Source: Commensalibacter papalotli
GTDB lineage: Bacteria; Pseudomonadota; Alphaproteobacteria; Acetobacterales; Acetobacteraceae
Length of the DNA stretch: 64,000 nt
Reading direction: 5' to 3'
Assembly: GCF_947179115.1 (NCBI RefSeq)
Contig: NZ_CAMXCI010000001.1
Location: 744,001-808,000, forward strand
Positions 1 to 7,577 of this stretch are shown one piece after another. Position numbers and translations under genes: made by a program. Within the stretch, counting starts at the first letter, position 1; every line of letters starts with the position of its first letter. Below the pieces are notes generated by a model. The model did no database searches, was not told where the DNA came from, and saw only the letters and a list, made by a program, of their open reading frames with translations.

Positions 1-1179
1 AATAGCAGACAACCTTATACTATTTTACATGCGCCTCATCTGTTTTTAAATGCCGACCGCTGTGGCACACATGGACCGACGGCTATTACCACCTCCTTTA
101 AAGAACGATTAATAGTTATTTGTGGTACGCAATATGCTGGTGAAATTAAAAAATCTATTTTCTCTACAATGAACTGGCAACTTCCAGCAGAAGATATTTT
201 ATCCATGCATTGTTCTGCTAATATCAGCAAAAGCGGTGACGTTGCCATATTTTTCGGCCTTTCTGGCACCGGAAAAACAACATTATCCTCTGACCCAGAG
301 CGTATTTTGATTGGTGATGACGAGCATGGATGGTCTAAAACTGGTGTGTTTAACATTGAAGGTGGATGTTATGCCAAAGTCATCAATCTCAATAAGAAAA
401 CAGAACCTGAAATTTGGGATGCTTCTTTGCGTTTTGGCTCTGTGCTTGAAAATGTTATTTTGAATTCTGATGCCTCTCCCGATTTCGATAATAACTCTTT
501 GACTGAAAATACGCGCTCTTGTTATCCTGTAAATTTCATTCCGAATGCCTCTGAAACAGGTAAAGGTGGCCAACCACTCAATATCGTTATGTTGACAGCG
601 GATGCGTTTGGAGTATTACCCCCCATTTCGAAACTCACCAATGCACAAGCAATTTTCCATTTTTTAATGGGATATACGGCTCGTATTGCTGGCACTGAAA
701 GCGGTCTTAGCAAGGAACCCAAAGCAACATTTAGCCCTTGTTTTGGCGCGCCATTCCTCCCTAGGCCAGCAGATGTTTATGGTGCATTACTGATGAAACG
801 CCTTGAAGAAAATCCAAAGATTCAGTGTTGGTTACTGAATACTGGTTGGAGTGGTGGTGCTTATGGCATTGGTAAACGTTTCTCATTACCTCATACTCGC
901 CAATTATTAAACATGGCATTAAATCACTCTTTGAGCAAAGTTCCATTTGAAACTGAAGAACATTTTGGATTGCAAATTCCAACCAAAGTAGATGGAATAC
1001 CAACAGAGCTTTTAAATCCCGTGCATTGTTGGACGGATCCAAAAGCCTATCATAAACAAGCCGAAGATTTAGCTCTACGTTTCAGGAATCATTTTGAGAC
1101 ACTTTCCAAAAGCTTACAAGGTGCCATTCGCTTTGAAGGGGATATTTTTTCTGCGGAATTAAAGGTCAAACATATATAA
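1..1179 (+). CDS. pckA: phosphoenolpyruvate carboxykinase (ATP), 5'-truncated by the window edge
   Basis: Converts oxaloacetate plus ATP to phosphoenolpyruvate, the first committed step of gluconeogenesis, in the cytosol. The frame is open from base 1, so the start lies upstream of the window. The visible 392 codons carry the family's landmarks: the QYAGEIKKS substrate-binding stretch, SMHCSAN, the kinase-1a loop GLSGTGKTT, the metal-binding IGDDEHGW, TENTR, and TADAFGVLPP. The C-terminus ends normally in the family's short helical tail. An internal ATG at 169 falls inside conserved sequence and is not the true start. A hairpin terminator follows, so the gene is probably transcribed separately from the miaB operon. 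Identification is secure; the missing part is only a window effect. Confidence 0.97.
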   Translation, partial: NSRQPYTILHAPHLFLNADRCGTHGPTAITTSFKERLIVICGTQYAGEIKKSIFSTMNWQLPAEDILSMHCSANISKSGDVAIFFGLSGTGKTTLSSDPERILIGDDEHGWSKTGVFNIEGGCYAKVINLNKKTEPEIWDASLRFGSVLENVILNSDASPDFDNNSLTENTRSCYPVNFIPNASETGKGGQPLNIVMLTADAFGVLPPISKLTNAQAIFHFLMGYTARIAGTESGLSKEPKATFSPCFGAPFLPRPADVYGALLMKRLEENPKIQCWLLNTGWSGGAYGIGKRFSLPHTRQLLNMALNHSLSKVPFETEEHFGLQIPTKVDGIPTELLNPVHCWTDPKAYHKQAEDLALRFRNHFETLSKSLQGAIRFEGDIFSAELKVKHI

Positions 1180-1208
1180 AATACTTGTATCAACCCTCTA
1201 ATTTTTAT

Positions 1209-1266
1209 AAAAAGATAGCTTGGCTCATTTTTTCTTTAAAAAAAGCCTTATAGCTATCTTTTTTTT
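1209..1266 (+). terminator. rho-independent terminator after pckA
   Basis: The arms AAGATAGCT and AGCTATCTT pair, an inner GGCT/AGCC pair extends the stem, and a run of eight T's follows. It separates pckA from miaB. Confidence 0.8.
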
Positions 1267-1287
1267 ATATAATAGGCTGCTTAGCGA

Positions 1288-2682
1288 ATGGTTGACACCA
1301 GTTTTTCAAATATGACACACTCTACACAAGCAACAGAACGGTTTTTGCATGTAATTACATGGGGATGCCAGATGAATGTGTATGACAGTAATCGCATGGT
1401 CGATTTACTGCGCCCACTGGGCTATAAAGTCACTGATAAATCTGAAAAAGCAGATATTTTAATTTTGAATACTTGCCATATTCGCGACAAAGCGACGGAA
1501 AAGGTTTTTTCAGAGTTAGGGCGTCTTAGACAAATCAAAGAATATCGCGAAGAGCAAGGCCAAGAAACTATTATCGCTGTGGCAGGCTGCGTTGCTCAAG
1601 CAGAAGGCGAGATTATTTTAAAACGTGCTCCTTATGTCGATATTGTTTTTGGGCCACAAACTTATCACCGCCTTCCTAAAATGATCTTGGACATAGCACG
1701 CAAATCTGGGAATGTCATTGAAACAGATTTTCCTGTTGAAAGTAAATTTGATTTCCTTCCTGCTCCAGAAGAAGCACAAGGACATACAGCTTTTTTAACT
1801 ATTCAAGAGGGATGTGATAAATTCTGCTCTTTCTGTGTCGTTCCATATACAAGAGGTGCCGAAGAAAGCAGGCCAGTTCAAGCTATTATAGATGAGGCAA
1901 CACGTCTATGCGAACTGGGTGTCAAAGAAATCTCTTTACTGGGACAAAATGTAAATGCTTATCATGGGCAAGGCCCTGATGGAAATATTTGGGATCTGGT
2001 TAAACTGGCAGAAAAATTATCAACCATCCCAGGGTTGAAACGTATTCGTTATACAACATCTCATCCTAACGATATGAGTGATTCGTTAATTGCTGCACAT
2101 CGTGACCTGCCTGCTTTAATGCCGTTTTTACATTTGCCCGTTCAATCTGGATCTGATCGTGTATTAAAGGCCATGAATCGAGGACACACAGCAAAAGAAT
2201 ACTACGAACTTGTTGATAAGATCAAAAAAGCCAGACCCGATATTGCTTTATCTTCAGATTTCATTATCGGCCATCCTGGGGAAAGTATTGATGATTTTAA
2301 AGCAACTATGAAGCTGGTTAACGATATTACGTTTGCGATGGCTTACTCATTTAAATACTCCCCTCGCCCAGGCACCTCTGCAGCTGTTTCCACCAACCAA
2401 GTTCTCGAAAATGAAAAAGACGCCCGTTTGCAAGAATTACAAGCCGTTCTTAAAGATCAGCAAACGAAATTTAATCAAGATACTGTTGGGCGTACAATTC
2501 CTATATTATTCACCAATAAAGGACGTAAAGAGGGTCAAATAGCTGGAAAATCCCCGTATCTTCAAGCAGTACATGTTCAAGGCGATGAAAGTCTTATTGG
2601 TCAAGAACATTTAGTAGAAGTCAATGAATGTTTAACTTTCTCTTTATCTGGTAACCTTGTTAAAGAAAGCATCCCCCTTTGA
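1288..2682 (+). CDS. miaB: tRNA-2-methylthio-N6-dimethylallyladenosine synthase MiaB
   Basis: Radical SAM methylthiotransferase that adds the 2-methylthio group to i6A37 of tRNAs reading UNN codons. The 464-residue protein shows the full family layout. The N-terminal UPF0004 domain has cluster cysteines C27 (WGCQMN), C63 (NTCHIRD) and one in VAGCVAQ. The radical SAM motif is C176-x3-C180-x2-C183, followed by GLKRIRYTTSHP, and a TRAM RNA-binding domain occupies about the last 65 residues. The start at 1288 has no clear Shine-Dalgarno site; ATG 1312 is an alternative that also keeps C27. The stop overlaps the beginning of the next reading frame, so this gene heads a compact miaB-phoH-ybeY-corC operon, an arrangement common in proteobacteria. 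Confidence 0.97.
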   Translation: MVDTSFSNMTHSTQATERFLHVITWGCQMNVYDSNRMVDLLRPLGYKVTDKSEKADILILNTCHIRDKATEKVFSELGRLRQIKEYREEQGQETIIAVAGCVAQAEGEIILKRAPYVDIVFGPQTYHRLPKMILDIARKSGNVIETDFPVESKFDFLPAPEEAQGHTAFLTIQEGCDKFCSFCVVPYTRGAEESRPVQAIIDEATRLCELGVKEISLLGQNVNAYHGQGPDGNIWDLVKLAEKLSTIPGLKRIRYTTSHPNDMSDSLIAAHRDLPALMPFLHLPVQSGSDRVLKAMNRGHTAKEYYELVDKIKKARPDIALSSDFIIGHPGESIDDFKATMKLVNDITFAMAYSFKYSPRPGTSAAVSTNQVLENEKDARLQELQAVLKDQQTKFNQDTVGRTIPILFTNKGRKEGQIAGKSPYLQAVHVQGDESLIGQEHLVEVNECLTFSLSGNLVKESIPL

Positions 2683-2726
2683 GCGAACAAAAATATAATA
2701 TCCCTCTTGTAATCTCAGAAGAGCAA

Positions 2727-3749
2727 ATGAACGAATCAACGACCAAAGCAACGTTGCAATTTGATGATAATTTGCTACTGGCTCATTTAATTGGCGACCA
2801 TGATCGTTATTTGGTGCAAATCGAAAAAGAATTACAAATTAAACTGGGATGCCGAGGGAATTATGTAGTTGTCGAAGGGGGCTTACAACAAGTTGAACTG
2901 GCCAAAGCTGTTTTAACCAATCTCTATCGTCATATATTTCATCAAAAAGACATTAACTCAAGCATTGTGAATACAATTATTCGAATGACCCAAGATGGAC
3001 TTCTAGCCAATCACACTTATACTCCTGAACAAGTTACAGAACAAAATGATTCTGCAATCAGCAATGCCCCAAGCATTACCACGCGCCGAGGCACAATTTC
3101 TGCACGTACAGCTGGGCAGGCAGAGTATTTAAAGCTACTATTCAAACATGAGATGGTTTTCGGAATTGGTCCTGCTGGAACTGGAAAGACTTTCCTAGCC
3201 GTTGCTCAAGCAGTTTCCATGTTACTCTCTGGTCAAGTCGATCGTATTATACTTTCACGCCCTGCGGTTGAGGCTGGTGAACGTTTAGGTTTTTTACCTG
3301 GTGATATGAAAGAGAAAATAGATCCTTATCTTCGCCCTTTATATGATGCTCTACATGCCATGATGCCTGGTGATCAAGTTATAAAACGCCTCACTAATGG
3401 TGAAATTGAAGTTGCCCCATTGGCTTTTATGCGTGGACGTACACTTGAACATGCTTATGTTATTTTAGACGAAGCACAAAATACCACCACCGCACAAATG
3501 AAAATGTTTTTAACACGTTTAGGACCTGGGTCCAGAATGGTTATTACCGGGGATATAAGTCAAATCGATCTTCCTTCGAATGTAAAATCTGGATTAAAAG
3601 ATGCTGTAGAAACCTTGGAAGGGATTTCTGGGATTGAAATTATGCGTTTTCAGGCGCAAGATGTCGTAAGGCATCCTTTAGTCAGTCGTATTGTCAGAGC
3701 TTATGACCAACGGGATGCACAACAACGACCTACTATTCATAAATCGTAA
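2727..3749 (+). CDS. phoH: PhoH-family P-loop ATPase (YbeZ-like)
   Basis: PhoH/YbeZ-family ATPase, thought to act with the RNase YbeY in RNA quality control and ribosome maturation. Walker A is GPAGTGKT; the family blocks SRPAVEAGERLGFLPGD, DPYLRPLYDAL and MRGRTL, the Walker B-like VILDEAQNTT and ITGDISQIDLP are all present. The start is chosen at ATG 2727 because AGAAG lies just upstream and the protein then begins like YbeZ. A TTG at 2679 overlapping the miaB stop would add 16 residues (356 total) and cannot be excluded. It lies directly upstream of ybeY, which supports the RNA-related role rather than phosphate-starvation function. Confidence 0.95.
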   Translation: MNESTTKATLQFDDNLLLAHLIGDHDRYLVQIEKELQIKLGCRGNYVVVEGGLQQVELAKAVLTNLYRHIFHQKDINSSIVNTIIRMTQDGLLANHTYTPEQVTEQNDSAISNAPSITTRRGTISARTAGQAEYLKLLFKHEMVFGIGPAGTGKTFLAVAQAVSMLLSGQVDRIILSRPAVEAGERLGFLPGDMKEKIDPYLRPLYDALHAMMPGDQVIKRLTNGEIEVAPLAFMRGRTLEHAYVILDEAQNTTTAQMKMFLTRLGPGSRMVITGDISQIDLPSNVKSGLKDAVETLEGISGIEIMRFQAQDVVRHPLVSRIVRAYDQRDAQQRPTIHKS

Positions 3750-3752
3750 TTC

Positions 3753-4232
3753 ATGCAGCAAAATTATCGGACTAGGCAAACACTTAAAGACAAGCTTATT
3801 ATACAAGAGCGACAATGGTGTCGATTTATGCCTCAGCTATTGCCGCTTTTATACCGTATTCATCAGATCTTACCTATTACTGAAGAAACCAATTTATGTT
3901 TTGATAATGATCATTCAGTAAAAAAATTAAACGAACAGTTCAGAGGTAAAAATAAACCAACCAATGTCTTAACCTTTGAACTTCCTGCGGGGGGTATGGT
4001 TGGGGGTGATATTGTTTTTGCGCTACAAACAATTCAAAATGAAGCTCGACAAAATAAAAGACCTTTTATGCATCATTTGGCACATTTGATTATTCACGGT
4101 TTATTACATTTACGGGGCTATGATCATATTTATGTTAACGAAGCCAAAGAAATGGAAATGCGAGAGGCTCTTTTATTACAAAAGCTAAACATTCCTAATC
4201 CCTGGAAACTTCATCCGCTACGGAGTATATAG
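3753..4232 (+). CDS. ybeY: endoribonuclease YbeY (16S rRNA maturation)
   Basis: Single-strand-specific metallo-endoribonuclease needed for 16S rRNA 3'-end processing and 70S ribosome quality control. The 159-residue protein has the diagnostic zinc motif HGxLHLxGYDH with ligands H115, H119 and H125. The upstream LNEQFRGKNKPTNVLTFE block is also typical of the family. It starts 3 bp after the phoH stop with no obvious Shine-Dalgarno site, which suggests translational coupling. It ends 2 bp before corC. Length and motifs are normal for the family. Confidence 0.97.
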   Translation: MQQNYRTRQTLKDKLIIQERQWCRFMPQLLPLLYRIHQILPITEETNLCFDNDHSVKKLNEQFRGKNKPTNVLTFELPAGGMVGGDIVFALQTIQNEARQNKRPFMHHLAHLIIHGLLHLRGYDHIYVNEAKEMEMREALLLQKLNIPNPWKLHPLRSI

Positions 4233-4234
4233 CC

Positions 4235-5215
4235 ATGAATCCTACTCCTACTACACAGAACAACCCCCTTTCAGATCAAGCACAATCCTTACAACCACAA
4301 AAACAAGCTCGATTCAAATCAGTTATTTCACGTTGGGTTCATAAAAATAAACAACAGAATCTACGCCAATCTATTGTAAATTTAGTTGATGAAGAAAATG
4401 CGCATGATCAATCTCCACAACATGCCAATGCAGAAGAACTGAGCCCTCAAGAAAAACTATTAATTTCTAATATCTTGCGCCTACGTGGACAAACTGCTGA
4501 TGATGTAATGGTGCAAAGAGCCGATATCTTTGCCATCGATGATACAATTTCGTTTGAAAAAGCTTTGGAAGTAATGCGACATGAAAATCATTCGCGTGTG
4601 CCTGTATATCATACAGAGCTCGATAATATTATCGGTATGCTTCATGTCAAAGATTTAATCGCTTATACAGGTAAACAAGAAGAATTTAATATCGCTAATC
4701 ACTTGAGGCAACCTCTTTTTATAGCACCCCAGATTCCTATCTTAGATTTACTATTGCAAATGCGCTTGCATCGTATTCATCTAGCATTAGTAATTGATGA
4801 ATTTGGCAGTATTGATGGCCTGGTTACTATTGAAGATCTGGTTGAAACAATTGTTGGTGATATTGCGGATGAGCATGACGATCCCGATGTAGAAATGATG
4901 TTGGAGCGCGATCGCAATACCTTAGATCTTGATGCTAGAATGCCTCTTGAGGACCTTGAAAAGTATATTGGTGTTTTCTTAACCGAAGAAGAACATAATT
5001 CAGATATTGATACAATTGGTGGATTAGTTTTTCGATTGGCAGAGCACGTTCCTACGAAAGGCGAAGTCTTAACACACTCTTGTGGTTTGGTCTTTAGGGT
5101 ATTAGACGCTGATCCAAGACATATCCGTCGCCTTAGAATGCATATCCCTAATGAGTGGGTATTTCCTGGGTCTACACAAACGACAGATCAAAATGCTAAT
5201 AAGGAAAACGGTTAA
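4235..5215 (+). CDS. CBS-domain HlyC/CorC-family protein (YbeX-like)
   Basis: Soluble member of the HlyC/CorC family, lacking the membrane DUF21 domain. Residues 1-75 are a polar, low-complexity N-terminus. A CBS pair follows: DDVMVQRADIFAID, then SRVPVYH...IIGMLHVKDL, then ALVIDEFGSIDGLVTIEDLVE. The C-terminal CorC_HlyC domain ends around VFRVLDADPRHIRRLR. In E. coli the orthologue YbeX is encoded with YbeZ and YbeY and has been linked to ribosome metabolism and Mg/Co tolerance; the conserved order here supports that assignment. A GGAG Shine-Dalgarno site sits at the end of ybeY, 2 bp before this gene. Last gene of the operon. Confidence 0.92.
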   Translation: MNPTPTTQNNPLSDQAQSLQPQKQARFKSVISRWVHKNKQQNLRQSIVNLVDEENAHDQSPQHANAEELSPQEKLLISNILRLRGQTADDVMVQRADIFAIDDTISFEKALEVMRHENHSRVPVYHTELDNIIGMLHVKDLIAYTGKQEEFNIANHLRQPLFIAPQIPILDLLLQMRLHRIHLALVIDEFGSIDGLVTIEDLVETIVGDIADEHDDPDVEMMLERDRNTLDLDARMPLEDLEKYIGVFLTEEEHNSDIDTIGGLVFRLAEHVPTKGEVLTHSCGLVFRVLDADPRHIRRLRMHIPNEWVFPGSTQTTDQNANKENG

Positions 5216-5216
5216 A

Positions 5217-5247
5217 AAAGGTAAGGAAATGTTTATCCCTTACCTTT
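5217..5247. terminator. hairpin terminator between corC and the fructokinase gene
   Basis: Perfect 10-bp stem AAAGGTAAGG / CCTTACCTTT with an 11-nt loop between two convergent genes. The run of A's upstream becomes a T tract on the minus strand, so it is strongest as the terminator of the minus-strand kinase; it may work both ways. Confidence 0.75.
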
Positions 5248-5259
5248 ACTCTGAGAACC

Positions 5260-6210
5260 TTAATTTTTAAAAGCAATCCGCGCTTCAACCTCTTTTTCCC
5301 AAGGAGGATTAGCACCACGACGTTGACAAATCATTGCCGCAGCAACAGATGCATATTCCAAAGCTTTGGTAATTTTCTCTGGTGTAATTGTTTTAATAGT
5401 ATCCAACGATAACAAATTCGCTTTTTGCAAATAAGTCAATGTTGCAGCCATAAATGTATCACCTGCGCCAATCGAGTCTACAACATCGTCGATATAATCT
5501 GGTTTAACATTAATTACTTTTTGACCTGGTAAATAACATAAAGTCCCTTGGCTGCCACGGGTAATAATCACAATAGATGTACCTTGTGAAATCCACATTT
5601 CAGCAGCTTCATCAAAAGAAGTATCTGGCATCAAAAATTGCAAATCTGATTTGGAAAGCTTAATGATATCTGCCATAGCGATTAAACGCGCCATTCGCGC
5701 ACGATATACAGCTGGATGCAATGTATTACTAGGACGACAGTTAGGATCTATAGAAAGAATCCGTTTTCCTTTTTCTATTCTGAACATTTGTTCACATGCT
5801 TCAGAAATCGGAGGTTCAATTAAAGAGGTAGACCCAATATGAATCAAATTGACATCATCTGTAAATCCAGGAGATTGTGAACGTACCCAAAGGCGAGAAA
5901 CCGTGTTTTCATCATAAAAGGCATATTGTGGCTCTTCTTGACCCAGTTCAACAAAAGCAAGCGTCGTTTGTTGAGGGCCACGTGCAACATATTTTGTATC
6001 AACATTTGATGTTTCCAAGAAATTCATCAGCTTTTCGCCTAAGAAATCATTAGAAACGCCTCCCATAAAACCAACTTGACCACCAAGACGACCAATTGCC
6101 ACGGCAATATTCGCACATGATCCACCCGGGGCTGGGCAATAACAATCTGCTCCATCTGTAGTTTTATCAGGAATAAAATCGATTAAAACATCCCCACAAA
6201 GAATAATCAT
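5260..6210 (-). CDS. PfkB-family sugar kinase, probably fructokinase
   Basis: Cytosolic PfkB/ribokinase-fold kinase of 316 residues. N-terminal PfkB signature: APGGSCANIAVAIGRLGG, with FMGGVSNDFLGEKL following. C-terminal signature: DSIGAGDTFMAATL with D251 as predicted catalytic base. Family members with this GDVLIDFIP start and PGGSPANVA-type motif phosphorylate fructose to fructose-6-phosphate, which fits a sugar-feeding acetic acid bacterium. The substrate is inferred, and other ketose or aminosugar kinases in the family look alike. It stands alone on the minus strand, with an AT-rich 224-bp promoter region shared with the divergent DUF486 gene. No operator could be assigned there. Confidence 0.85.
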   Translation of the reverse strand: MIILCGDVLIDFIPDKTTDGADCYCPAPGGSCANIAVAIGRLGGQVGFMGGVSNDFLGEKLMNFLETSNVDTKYVARGPQQTTLAFVELGQEEPQYAFYDENTVSRLWVRSQSPGFTDDVNLIHIGSTSLIEPPISEACEQMFRIEKGKRILSIDPNCRPSNTLHPAVYRARMARLIAMADIIKLSKSDLQFLMPDTSFDEAAEMWISQGTSIVIITRGSQGTLCYLPGQKVINVKPDYIDDVVDSIGAGDTFMAATLTYLQKANLLSLDTIKTITPEKITKALEYASVAAAMICQRRGANPPWEKEVEARIAFKN

Positions 6211-6434
6211 CTAAAATCTCCTATGACAGAATATGATCATGAAACAATATATCACGAATATTTTATTATTGGATCATATTAAAAAAAAATATAAAATAAG
6301 TAAGTGTCTTAAGTATTTTGAATAATTTTATTTTATACATCAAAAATAATTTATCAAATGTTAACTTATAATAAATTTGGTTAAATGACCTATAAAAAAA
6401 TATCTTTTTAAAATTATTTACAAAGGAAATTCAA

Positions 6435-6779
6435 GTGCCTGTTTGGTTAACCACTGCCACAATGCTGGTGTTTTCTAATCTTTTCATGACGTATGCATGG
6501 TATGGACATTTAAAAACACTAGAAAATAAACCCTGGTATATTGCAGCACTGATCAGTTGGTGTATTGCTTTGGGGGAATATATGATCCAAGTTCCAGCAA
6601 ATCGTATTGGCTATACAAAACTCTCTTTGGGAGAGTTAAAAATTATGCAAGAAGCCATCACTTTGATGGTTTTTATCCCGTTTAGTATATTTTTTATGCA
6701 TCAATCTTTTAAACTTGATTATATTTGGGCTGGTTTATGTATTGTCGGAGCCGTTTTCTTTATTTTCCGTGGTGGCTAA
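6435..6779 (+). CDS. DMT-fold small membrane protein (DUF486)
   Basis: A 114-residue integral membrane protein with four predicted helices. It matches the DUF486 branch of the drug/metabolite transporter fold: ATMLVFSNLFMTYAWYGHL, then EYMIQVPANRIGY, then LSLGELKIMQEAITLMVF. The start is GTG, supported by AAAGGA a few bases upstream. The transport substrate is unknown for this family, and such short DMT proteins normally act as dimers. The gene is monocistronic, followed by a hairpin at 6834-6867. Family assignment is good; function is not established. Confidence 0.85.
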   Translation: MPVWLTTATMLVFSNLFMTYAWYGHLKTLENKPWYIAALISWCIALGEYMIQVPANRIGYTKLSLGELKIMQEAITLMVFIPFSIFFMHQSFKLDYIWAGLCIVGAVFFIFRGG

Positions 6780-6833
6780 AACAACGACGATAAATTTGAT
6801 TTCATTCATGTTTTAATTTTTAAAAGTAAAAAA

Positions 6834-6867
6834 ATTTTATCATGCTTTAAGGCTTTTATGATAAAAT
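6834..6867 (+). terminator. hairpin after the DUF486 gene
   Basis: Perfect 10-bp inverted repeat ATTTTATCAT / ATGATAAAAT with a 14-nt loop. No proper T tract follows, so it may be a weak terminator or an RNA-stability hairpin. Confidence 0.4.
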
Positions 6868-6920
6868 AGAGTTTAATCCCACTCACTTATACTTAATTTT
6901 ATTGTTTTTTGGAATAATCA

Positions 6921-7556
6921 ATGCTTATTACACGTCGTTTTTTTCTTAGCACTGCTATTCCTGCAGTCTCTTTATTAGCAACCAATTTACAAGCCAAAGC
7001 TGCAGAAGTCGCCCCTAATTTCATAGCCCCTCGCGCTTTGGGTAATCCTAATGCCAAAGTCCATGTCCAAGAGTGGTTTTCTTTGACCTGTGCGCATTGT
7101 GGTCGTTTTGCTCAAACTGTTTTTCCTGAAATTGAAAAACAATATATTAACACTGGAAAAGTCTATTATATTTTCAAAGATTTTCCTCTAGATAAAATCG
7201 CTCTTATGGCTGCTATTGTGGCACGCAGCTTACCTGTTGATCAATACAAGCCTTTTGTTTTTGCTTTATTAGATAATTTAGATCAATGGGCTTTCAAAGA
7301 GGGCGCAGATCCTGCCAAAGAACTTCAAAAATATGCAACTTTGGCTGGCATGAATCCAGCTCAATTTGATCAAGTCACTAATGATACTAATCTACGTGAT
7401 GCAATTTTGGCAGAGGTTAAACAAGCCGAGGATAAATATAAAATTGACAGCACCCCGACCTTTATTTTTAACGGCCAAGCATCTGTTGGTGAATTAACTA
7501 TTGAAGATTTTGGGAAAAACGTTACAAGTGCTTTAAGCCGTCAACCAACCCCTTAA
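6921..7556 (+). CDS. DsbA-family periplasmic thiol:disulfide oxidoreductase
   Basis: Secreted thioredoxin-fold oxidoreductase of 211 residues, expected to form or isomerise disulfides in periplasmic proteins. Residues 1-27 form a signal peptide beginning LITRRFFLS, with paired arginines resembling a Tat signal, and a cleavage region near QAKAAE. The active site is C57-A-H-C60 in EWFSLTCAHCG, and the cis-proline loop is STPTF. The alphaproteobacterial DSBA-oxidoreductase subgroup has this CxHC site and lies next to smc in many genomes, as here (22-bp gap). It could share a transcript with smc. Likely clients in this window include the Cys-paired porins, ecotin and small secreted proteins. Confidence 0.92.
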   Translation: MLITRRFFLSTAIPAVSLLATNLQAKAAEVAPNFIAPRALGNPNAKVHVQEWFSLTCAHCGRFAQTVFPEIEKQYINTGKVYYIFKDFPLDKIALMAAIVARSLPVDQYKPFVFALLDNLDQWAFKEGADPAKELQKYATLAGMNPAQFDQVTNDTNLRDAILAEVKQAEDKYKIDSTPTFIFNGQASVGELTIEDFGKNVTSALSRQPTP

Positions 7557-7577
7557 TCATAGTCTTTATATCCCTGT

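Noticed and set aside
1..168. pckA as a truncated pseudogene starting at ATG 169
   Set aside because: The frame is open and conserved from base 1, so the missing 5' end is caused by the window border.
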